From positions 186,001 through 250,000 of the forward strand of contig NZ_JOEV01000010.1 in the NCBI RefSeq assembly GCF_000721105.1: DNA of 64,000 bases, read 5' to 3'. The notes beneath the pieces were generated by a model, which did no database searches, was not told the origin of the DNA, and was given only the letters and a program-made list of their open reading frames with translations. Below, in pieces: positions 45,457 through 52,557 of this stretch (within the stretch, counting starts at the first letter, position 1; each line of letters begins with the position of its first letter). The DNA comes from Streptomyces cellulosae. GTDB taxonomy: Bacteria; Actinomycetota; Actinomycetes; Streptomycetales; Streptomycetaceae. Position numbers and translations under genes: made by a program.

Positions 45457-46689
45457 ATGGCCATGCAACAGACCCCACCATCCGAGCTCATACGCCCTTC
45501 GGTCACCACGTCCGGCTCCACGGAGCCCGCCGGCACCGCCACGGACACCGGCGAGGCACCGCGGGTCGGCAACCGGGCCGTCCGGCTGCCGTCCCTCACC
45601 GGAATGCGGTTCCCGGCGGCGCTCCTGGTCTTCCTGTTCCACGTCTCCCTGCCCGCCGGCTGGCTCATGCCCGGTGACGCCAACTCCACCCTCTACGCCC
45701 GCCTGGTCGAACAGACCGGCGGCGTGGGCGTCACCTTCTTCTTCGTCCTCAGCGGCTTCGTCCTCGCCTGGTCCGCCAGAGAAGGGGACCCGTCCACGTC
45801 GTTCTGGCGCCGCCGGTACGTCAAGATCGTGCCGAACTACCTCGTTGCCTGGGCGCTCGCGATGCTGCTGACAGCGGCCGGTACGGCCGCCTGGCGTTCG
45901 GGCGTCACCTTCTTCATGCTCCAGTCCTGGGTGCCGGACTACGACACCAACTTCAGCGTGAACGCGCCCGGTTGGTCGCTGTCCACCGAGGTCTTCTTCT
46001 ACCTGTGCTTCCCGCTGCTGTTCGCCGGGGTCCGGCGGATCGCGCCGCGGCGGCTGAAGTTCTGGATCGTGGGCGTGATCGCCGGGGTGGCCGTCACGCC
46101 CTGGCTGGCCATCACCTTCATTCCCGCGGGCGACGTCTACATGTCGAACGAGCCCGGCGTCTCCGGCCTCCACCTCTGGTTCGCCTACGTCTTCCCGCCG
46201 GCCCGGCTGCTCGACTTCCTGCTCGGCATCCTGGTCGCCCGCGCCGTCATGCTGGGTCGCTGGCGTGACATCGGCCTCGTCCCGGCCGGCCTGCTGTTCG
46301 TGGCAAGCTACGTGATCGCCGAACTCCCGGGCATGCCCTACCTGTTCGCCCAGCGGGCGGTCTGCCTCGTGCCGTGTGCCCTGCTGATCGCGGCCGGAGC
46401 GCTCGCGGACGCGTCGGGCCGGCCGACCCCCTTCCGCAGCCGCGCGATGGTCTGGCTCGGTGAAGTCTCCTTCGCGTTCTACCTGCTGCACTTCATCGTG
46501 GTCTCCGAGGCACGCAACCTGCTCGGCGCCCGCTTCGACTCCGTTCCGGCGGTGGTCGCCCTCGTCGTCGCCGAGTGCGCGCTGGCGGTCCTGGTCTCCT
46601 GGGCGATGTACGCCTGGATCGAAAAGCCGCTGGTACGGCGCTGGTCCCGCGCCCGGGCCAAGACTCCCGAAGCCGCCACCGTCGCCTGA
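45457..46689 (+). CDS. Membrane O-acyltransferase (acyltransferase 3 family), copy 1
   Basis: A 410-residue integral membrane enzyme with about 10 helices. The family start is SLTGMRFPAALLVFLFHVSL (about residues 47-66), where the His is the presumed catalytic residue. Then come GVGVTFFFVLSGFVLAW, WRRRYVKIVPNYL and, after a loop, NAPGWSLSTEVFFYLCFPL. Macrolide acyltransferases such as MdmB belong to this family, so O-acylation of a small hydroxylated product is plausible. Two ATG codons (45457, 45463) compete as starts. The stop lies inside the first unit of a 21-bp triplicate repeat. Confidence 0.88.
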   Translation: MAMQQTPPSELIRPSVTTSGSTEPAGTATDTGEAPRVGNRAVRLPSLTGMRFPAALLVFLFHVSLPAGWLMPGDANSTLYARLVEQTGGVGVTFFFVLSGFVLAWSAREGDPSTSFWRRRYVKIVPNYLVAWALAMLLTAAGTAAWRSGVTFFMLQSWVPDYDTNFSVNAPGWSLSTEVFFYLCFPLLFAGVRRIAPRRLKFWIVGVIAGVAVTPWLAITFIPAGDVYMSNEPGVSGLHLWFAYVFPPARLLDFLLGILVARAVMLGRWRDIGLVPAGLLFVASYVIAELPGMPYLFAQRAVCLVPCALLIAAGALADASGRPTPFRSRAMVWLGEVSFAFYLLHFIVVSEARNLLGARFDSVPAVVALVVAECALAVLVSWAMYAWIEKPLVRRWSRARAKTPEAATVA

Positions 46690-46743
46690 TCCCCCGCCAC
46701 CGTCGCCTGATCCCCCGTCACCGTCGCCTGATCCCCCGTCACC
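46681..46743. repeat. Three tandem copies of a 21-bp repeat spanning a stop codon
   Basis: GTCGCCTGATCCCCCGYCACC is repeated at 46681, 46702 and 46723 with one variable base. The first unit contains the TGA stop of acyltransferase copy 1, and the other two extend into the spacer before the MFS gene. Confidence 0.95.
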
Positions 46744-46770
46744 GCCCCGCACGACCGAAGGTGCATACCC

Positions 46771-47952
46771 ATGCCGTTCCGACTCGCCGCGCTGATCCTC
46801 GCGATCTTCTGCGTCGGCACCGCGGAGCTGTCACCCAGCGGCATGCTGGACGACCTCTCCGCCGACCTCGCCGTGAGCATCGCCACGGCCGGCCTGCTGG
46901 TGACCGCGTACGCGTTGACGATGGTGGTCGGCGGCCCGGCGGTCACCGCGCTCACCACGCGCGTGCGCCGCAAGACCCTGCTCGTGGCCCTGCTGGCGGT
47001 CTTCGTGCTGGGCAACGTCGTCTGCGCCCTGGCACCCGGCTTCGGCGTGCTGATGACCGGCCGGGTACTGACCGCGGCGGTGCACGGCACCTTCATGGCG
47101 GTCTGCGTCGTGACCGCGGGAGACATGGTCGGACCGGGCAAGGGCGGCGGCGCCGTCGCCGCGACCCAGCTCGGCATCAACCTCGCCACCGTCCTCGGCG
47201 TGCCCATGGGCTCCTTCCTCGCCCAGCACTACGACTGGCGGGCCCCGTTCGGCGTCGTCGCGGCCCTGGCCACGGTGGCCATCGGCCTCGTCCTCGCCTG
47301 GGTGCCCGACACCCCCGCCCCGACCGTCACGGCGGCTCACGAAGCCCGGGTGTTCCGCCGCCCGAACGTGTGGGGAACGGTGGGCGTCACCGTGCTCTGC
47401 TCCGCCGGCATGTTCACGCTGATCACCTACATGGTGCCGCTGCTGACCGGCGTGGGCCGCCTGCCCAGGCAGTGGGTGCCCGCCGTGCTGCTCGCCTACG
47501 GTGTGGGCTCCATCGTGGGGAACCTGCTCGGCGGGCGGTTCGCCGACCACGGCATCGACCGGGCCGTCGGACATCTGTCCTGGGCCCTGGTGGCCGTATG
47601 CCTGCTCGTCTGGCTGCTCGCCCCGTACGGGCCCGCCGGGGCGCTCGCCCTGGTGCTGTTCTCGCTCGCGACCTTCGCCCTGATCCCCGGCCTCCAGGCC
47701 AAGGTGCTGACCGAGGCCGCCGACGCGCCCACGCTCTCCCTGACCGCGAACATGTCCGCCTTCGGCCTGGGCGCGGCGCTCGGCTCGTGGCTCGGGGGCC
47801 TGCTCACCGAATCCGCGTACGGCACCCGCGCCGTCCCCCTCGGAGCCGCCGCGCTCACGGCGTCAGGCGCACTGCTCGTGCTCGGCCTGCGCCGCGCGGC
47901 CCGTCGTACACCGCACACCTTCCCCATCGCCGTATCCACCCCTGAGAGGTGA
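46771..47952 (+). CDS. MFS exporter, second copy (DHA1 type)
   Basis: A 393-residue 12-helix transporter that begins directly with a membrane helix and has the family motif A-like loop TTRVRRKTLL (about residues 66-75). It resembles chloramphenicol/drug efflux or arabinose efflux proteins. It is flanked by two acyltransferase genes with 3 bases to the second one, so all three probably form one transcript. A possible role is export of the acylated product. Confidence 0.85.
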   Translation: MPFRLAALILAIFCVGTAELSPSGMLDDLSADLAVSIATAGLLVTAYALTMVVGGPAVTALTTRVRRKTLLVALLAVFVLGNVVCALAPGFGVLMTGRVLTAAVHGTFMAVCVVTAGDMVGPGKGGGAVAATQLGINLATVLGVPMGSFLAQHYDWRAPFGVVAALATVAIGLVLAWVPDTPAPTVTAAHEARVFRRPNVWGTVGVTVLCSAGMFTLITYMVPLLTGVGRLPRQWVPAVLLAYGVGSIVGNLLGGRFADHGIDRAVGHLSWALVAVCLLVWLLAPYGPAGALALVLFSLATFALIPGLQAKVLTEAADAPTLSLTANMSAFGLGAALGSWLGGLLTESAYGTRAVPLGAAALTASGALLVLGLRRAARRTPHTFPIAVSTPER

Positions 47953-47955
47953 GCC

Positions 47956-49164
47956 GTGGTCACCGCACCACTCCCTGTCCGGACCCTCCCGTCCGCCGAC
48001 GAAACCCCTTCCAGACGCCCGGCACCGCTGCCCTCGCTCACCGGCCTGCGGTTCTTCGCGGCAGTCCTGGTCTTCTTCTTCCACTCCTCGTTCTTCGAGC
48101 CGCTGACCAACCCCTTCGCCGACCGCGGTCAGGCCGAGGGCTTCCAGTGGCTGTTCAGCAAGGCGGGCTGGATGGGGGTGTCCTTCTTCTTCGTGCTGAG
48201 CGGCTTCGTCCTGACATGGTCCAGCAGACGGGACGACACGGTCATCGGGTTCTGGCGCCGCCGCCTGCTCAAGATCTTCCCCAACCACGTCGTCATGTGG
48301 GCGCTGGCGATGCTGCTCTTCGCCGGGGCGGCGACCCCGCTCACCGCGTGGCTGCCGAACCTGTTCCTGCTGCACTCGTGGTTCCCGCAGCATGACATCT
48401 ACATCAGCGTCAACGCACCGAGCTGGTCGCTCTGCAGTGAGCTGCTCTTCTACCTTCTCTTCCCGTTCCTCATCGGGCCCGTCCGGCGGATCAGGACCGA
48501 GCGGCTGTGGGCGTGGGCAGGCGCCACCGTGATCGGCATGGCGGCCCTCGAAACGGCCGTGGACCTGCTGGTGCCGGATCAGCCGCGCACGCCCGAGGGG
48601 TTCCCCATCTCGTCCGCGCAGTTCTGGCTCGGCTACAACTTCCCCCCTGGCCGGCTCTTCGAGTTCGCCCTCGGCATGCTCATGGCCCGGCTGGTCCTGG
48701 CGGGCCGGTTCCCCCGCATCCCTGTGACCGCCGCTGTCGCGCTGGCGGTCGCGGGCTACGCGCTGGCGCTGAACGTGCCGTTCCTGTACGGCTTCACCGT
48801 CGCCACCATCGTTCCGGTCGCCGTGCTGGTCTGTGCGGTGGCCATGGCCGACATCGACGGCCGGCGCACCCTGCTGAGCGCCCGGGCGATGCGGTGGCTG
48901 GGCGAGGTGTCCTTCGGCTTCTACATGGCCCAGTACGTGGTCCTCTACTACGGCCGGATCCACGTACTGCACAACAGGACCTACGGTGTGCTCGGCGGCG
49001 TGCTCGAACTGCTCGCCCTGTTGCTGGTCACCCTGGCCCTGGGCTGGCTGCTGATGGTCTGCGTGGAACGCCCGGTCATGCGCCGCTGGGCCCGTCCCCG
49101 CGACCGGACACCCCGGACGGCTGCCGGGCCGGTCGGGGGCCTGGTCGCGCACAGCTCCGACTGA
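47956..49164 (+). CDS. Membrane O-acyltransferase (acyltransferase 3 family), copy 2
   Basis: A 402-residue paralogue of the enzyme at 45457 with the same order of motifs: SLTGLRFFAAVLVFFFHSSF, WMGVSFFFVLSGFVL, WRRRLLKIFPNHVVMWALAM and APSWSLCSELLFYLLFPF. The likely catalytic His is in FFFHSSF. The GTG start at 47956 is 3 bases after the MFS stop, with GAGAGGTGAG as ribosome site. Having two divergent copies suggests two acylation positions or two acyl donors. Its 3' end overlaps the convergent membrane-protein gene by 89 bases. Confidence 0.88.
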   Translation: MVTAPLPVRTLPSADETPSRRPAPLPSLTGLRFFAAVLVFFFHSSFFEPLTNPFADRGQAEGFQWLFSKAGWMGVSFFFVLSGFVLTWSSRRDDTVIGFWRRRLLKIFPNHVVMWALAMLLFAGAATPLTAWLPNLFLLHSWFPQHDIYISVNAPSWSLCSELLFYLLFPFLIGPVRRIRTERLWAWAGATVIGMAALETAVDLLVPDQPRTPEGFPISSAQFWLGYNFPPGRLFEFALGMLMARLVLAGRFPRIPVTAAVALAVAGYALALNVPFLYGFTVATIVPVAVLVCAVAMADIDGRRTLLSARAMRWLGEVSFGFYMAQYVVLYYGRIHVLHNRTYGVLGGVLELLALLLVTLALGWLLMVCVERPVMRRWARPRDRTPRTAAGPVGGLVAHSSD

Positions 49165-50485
49165 CCGTGCCGCCGGGGTGCCGCCCGCAGGAGGAAACGG
49201 CGTGCGGGCACAGGTGCGAAGCGTACGTCTGGGTGCCCGTACGCAGCTCCTTCAGCCCCTGGGAAAGTTCGATCAGCCCCGCGAGGTCGCTCTCGTAGTC
49301 GGCGTCGTGGCCACCGCCCGGCGCCACGATGATCGACGGCGCCGAAGCCGCATCACCCGCGAGGTCCGTGTCGCCGTGCAGGCGCAGGGCCCGGTCGACC
49401 AGGCGGACGACGTCCGGCCCGACGGGCGTGCCGACCGCCGTCGTGGGCACTTCCTGCGCGGCGTGGTTTAGATACGGGCTGAGCCGGGTCAGACCGTCCC
49501 GGCACTCCACGTATCTGCGGTACACGGCCGAGCTGTAGTCCAGGGGCGCCAGCCGCCGGTACCGGGAGGAGGAGTCGAGTACCAGCTCCGGATAGAGGTC
49601 CACGAGCCGCTGCCACAGCTCCTCCAGCCCTCGGAACCGGGCCCGGTGGCAGGACCGCTCCCGCAGGAACTGAACCGTGCTCGCCAAGCACGGCAGGCTC
49701 AGGCCGGCGCACACCACGATGGCGGCCACCTGGCCGAAGACGAAGACGTTCGCATACGTGACGTGATGCCCGAAGTCGCGGCACGCACGGCAGTTGACCC
49801 ACAGGATGCGGAAGGCGCAGCTGAGGGAGAGCCCCAGGAGCCCGGCGGAGACGGCACCCAGGGAGATACGGCGCAGCGGCCGGCCGCGCCGGGCGTAACG
49901 GGCGGCGAACACAGCGCACTTGGTGTATCCGAAGATCAGGTAGGCACCGCCGATGTCGTAGAACGCGCGCACGCGCCAGTCGTCCAGGTAGGGAGCCGCC
50001 AGGGTGTGGTCACGCAGATGCGGCGGCAGCAGCACGGTCAGCACGGTCATCGCCGTCAGGCAGCACAGGCAGAGCAGCACCTCCCACCGGCTGCCCAGGG
50101 ACCGGCGCTGCAGCGGATGCTCGCACAGGAAGCCGATCATCAGGCACAGCCCGGCCAATATGGCCACGTTGTACGTGAGTTTCGTGAACCCGGTGAAGGT
50201 GAGGTCGTCCAGTAACGCGTGACCGGGCAGCTGGCCCAGCACATTTCCCATGCCGAGCAGAAACATCGACAGGCACAGATGCAGCCGCATCGGAGCGCGA
50301 AAGCGCTGCCGGATCAGCAGGGGAAGCGTCCACACCGTGCCACCGAGCAGCGTGACGACTGTCACGAGATTCACGCTGCTCACGCCGACCAACCCACACG
50401 TACTCGCGCGCACCGCAGTCTTCGGCCCCTCATGCGTCTCCCCGCCCGCCGAATCTTTTCCGAAATCCACATCAAGACGCGCCAT
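49076..50485 (-). CDS. MAB_1171c-type membrane protein with TTA codon
   Basis: A 469-residue protein with about seven helices (residues 35-270) and a cytoplasmic C-terminal domain (about 275-410) with GLEELWQRLVDLYPELVLD, as in the MAB_1171c/DUF6545 family of putative transporters. Streptomyces often encode these beside ImmA-like and XRE genes. A TTA leucine codon lies at 50213-50215, so translation may depend on bldA. The last about 60 residues are Arg/Pro/Gly-rich and the final 30 are antisense to the acyltransferase gene; they may be an unnatural extension. The start is uncertain, as the ATG at 50485 has only a weak AGGGG site and GTG codons nearer the first helix are possible. Confidence 0.72.
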   Translation of the reverse strand: MARLDVDFGKDSAGGETHEGPKTAVRASTCGLVGVSSVNLVTVVTLLGGTVWTLPLLIRQRFRAPMRLHLCLSMFLLGMGNVLGQLPGHALLDDLTFTGFTKLTYNVAILAGLCLMIGFLCEHPLQRRSLGSRWEVLLCLCCLTAMTVLTVLLPPHLRDHTLAAPYLDDWRVRAFYDIGGAYLIFGYTKCAVFAARYARRGRPLRRISLGAVSAGLLGLSLSCAFRILWVNCRACRDFGHHVTYANVFVFGQVAAIVVCAGLSLPCLASTVQFLRERSCHRARFRGLEELWQRLVDLYPELVLDSSSRYRRLAPLDYSSAVYRRYVECRDGLTRLSPYLNHAAQEVPTTAVGTPVGPDVVRLVDRALRLHGDTDLAGDAASAPSIIVAPGGGHDADYESDLAGLIELSQGLKELRTGTQTYASHLCPHAVSSCGRHPGGTVSRSCARPGPRPARQPSGVSGRGDGPSGA

Positions 50486-51005
50486 CGAGCCCCTGCTGAC
50501 CGCCTGTCAACTTACGGTGCGCGCGTGGGAGGCGGCAAATGACCTCGTTTCCCCCTGTGTACGGGTGGCGCTGCCTCCGCAGGTTCCCCAACTCCCAGAG
50601 CCGACTGCGGGTCCGCGATCGCCGCTCACCGGCGCCTGGGCCGCGCGAGGAGAGCGACCTGGTCATCCGGGACCTCTCCACGTTCCAGGACATCCACGGT
50701 GAGCCGGACGGACGCGTGGAGCAGGTGCTGCAGAAGGTCGAGGGCAGTGGGGCGAGCGCGCTGCACCGCGTGAACCTCCTCGCAGATCGAGCTCATTGCG
50801 CGGGCCGCTCCGAGCCGGCCACGATGACCAGGCGCCTCACCCGCAAAACCCCCGCACCGGCTCCGTCCCGAGTTGTTCGGCCGCCGCTGAGACCGGCTCC
50901 GGGACCTGGCTCATCTCCGGGACCTCGCTACGGAGACCGGCGAACACGCTCGTGAGGCTCATGCCGGCGGGGCGGCGGAGAGCCCGACCGCCGAGTGGCT
51001 GGGCG
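50486..51005. other. Gap with one weak small-ORF candidate
   Basis: 520 bases between the membrane-protein gene and the FadR-like pseudogene. A 56-codon frame on the minus strand, ATG 50796 to stop 50626, has good third-position GC and reads MSSICEEVHAV at its start and LLQHLLHASVRLTVDVLE inside. Its ribosome site is poor and I do not recognise it. The rest shows nothing I can support. Confidence 0.3.
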
Positions 51006-51774
51006 TCACATCCGACCGTTCCTGTCCGCGCCGGTCGGCGCCGGCGTTTCGGAGGCGACCGGCGTGGCCTCCAGGTGATCCCGCAGCCACTGCTCGGTGT
51101 TGCTGACGTGCAGCAGTGCGGCGGCCTGGCTGAGTGAGGCGTCGCGGCGGGACAGGGCCATGAAGATCGCCTCGTGCTCCGCGAGGGTTCGCCCCGCGGC
51201 CTGGCCGTCGACCAGGCCGCGCCAGATGCGGGCCCTCAGGGTGCGGCCCGAGACGCCCTCCAGGAGCGTGACCAGTGACTCGTTGCCCGTGGCGGCGACC
51301 ACCGCGCGGTGGAACGCCGCGTCGTGCGCGTTGAGTTGCTCGACATCGTCGCGGGCCTCCCGCATGGCGTCCAGGTGCCGCTTCGCCTCGGCCAGGCCCT
51401 CGTCGGAGATCCGGGTGGCGGCCAGCGCGGTGGCGACCGGTTCGAGCAGCCGCCTGACCTCCATCAGGTCCAGCAGGGCGCCCGGGTCGCTCTGCATCAG
51501 GTCCACCGCACCCCCGAGACCCTCCAGCAGCAGACTCGGCTGCAGGCTGGTCACATAGGTGCCGTCCCCCCCGTCTGACCTCCAGCACCCGTGCGACGGA
51601 GAGCGCCTTGACCGCCTCCCGGGCCAGATTGCGCGACAGTCCCAACTGCGCGGCCAGCTCCGGCTCCGGAGGCAGCTTGGAGCCCGGCGGAAGCGCGCCC
51701 GATCGAATGAGTTCACGCATCTGCTCGATGGCTTTGTCTGTCAGGGACAAAGGGGACCTCTCTCCGAAAGACAT
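51006..51774 (-). pseudogene. FadR/GntR-family regulator broken by a G-run frameshift
   Basis: The N-terminal winged helix (LTDKAIEQMRELIRSGALPP, LGLSRNLAREAVKALSVARV) is in one frame and the C-terminal FCD ligand domain (LMEVRRLLEPVATALAATRI, FHRAVVAATGNESLVTLLEG) is in another. They join at a run of seven G on the coding strand (C at 51566-51572). With six G the text would read EVRRGDGTYVTS, the family norm. So either one base was gained or the sequence has an error there. If repaired, the gene encodes about 255 residues from ATG 51774. Confidence 0.8.
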
Positions 51775-51787
51775 GTGATGTCTACTC

Positions 51788-52090
51788 TTGAATGAGCACG
51801 CGGTCGACCTCGGCAACGGCTACCACAAGCTGGAGAACCGCACCAACGGCCTCGTCGGCGACGGCTGGGGCGCAACGAACGACGGTGCCCCGGCCAGGCA
51901 GCAGGCGTGGAACGGCAGCACCGACCAGCAATGGCTGATCACCCACCGCGGCGACGGCCGCTACTCCCTCGCCAACCGCACCACCGGCCTGGTCCTGGAC
52001 GGCGGCGGCAACGTCTCCTCCGGCTCCGTGACAAAGCAGCGGACCTGGGGCACCAGCACCAACCTGCTGTGGACCTTCACCAAGGTCTGA
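51788..52090 (+). pseudogene. Ricin-type lectin domain fragment
   Basis: About 100 codons read as the end of a ricin B-type carbohydrate-binding domain: GNGYHKLENRTNGLVGDGWG, QQAWNGSTDQQWLITHRGDG and RYSLANRTTGLVLDGGG, each with a Q-x-W-type core. The catalytic part that such domains normally follow (a secreted glycosidase) is absent upstream, where the FadR gene begins on the other strand. It is a truncated remnant. Confidence 0.75.
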
Positions 52091-52091
52091 C

Positions 52092-52199
52092 CGATCCCGA
52101 TCCCGATCCCGATCTCGATCCCGATCCCGATCTCGATCCCGATCCCGATCCCGATCCCGATCCCGATCCCGATCCCGATCCCGATCCCGATCTCGATCC
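52092..52199. repeat. Hexanucleotide array (CGATCY) x 18
   Basis: Eighteen head-to-tail units, CGATCC with CGATCT variants, start right after the lectin-fragment stop. The array is one base away from overlapping self-complementary GATC words, so every unit carries a GATC. The following stretch to 52497 shows no gene that I can support. Confidence 0.95.
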
Positions 52200-52497
52200 G
52201 GGTCCGACGGCACACCGGCATGAGGGGAGGGGCGCAAGCGCGTCTCGTCCCTCGGCCCACCGAGGCGATCACCTGCGTTCCGTCTTCCCCTTCGCCGTTC
52301 TCGTGATCCAGTACCGGCAGCCCCGTCGTGCGAACTCCGTTGACGTGGAGATGGGCGCACGCCTGACGAGGCAGAGTCCGGGGAGAGTTGTTCCGCATCG
52401 GTTCGATCGTGCACTCGCTGTGCGTCTTGCCCCGTGACGTGCGGTAGTCCGGTTTGGTGTCGCGGACGTCCACGGCGGTCCGGGTCCCCGCCTGTGA

Positions 52498-52539
52498 CGG
52501 CGATGCCCCACCGACCACGGGGTCGGTGGGGCATCGCCG
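52498..52539 (-). terminator. Strong hairpin terminator of the S53 protease gene
   Basis: An 18-bp perfect stem pairs 52498-52515 with 52522-52539 around a 6-base loop; the core is CGATGCCCCACCGAC. It lies 18 bases past the protease stop. Confidence 0.9.
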
Positions 52540-52557
52540 GCGTGTCGTCGGTGGGTG

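Noticed and set aside
52092..52199. CRISPR-like array
   Set aside because: The units are directly adjacent hexamers with no spacers; it is a simple microsatellite.
51907..52437. ORF with a long DPDPDPD run
   Set aside because: It is only the translation of the CGATCY array and is not supported by any flanking domain.
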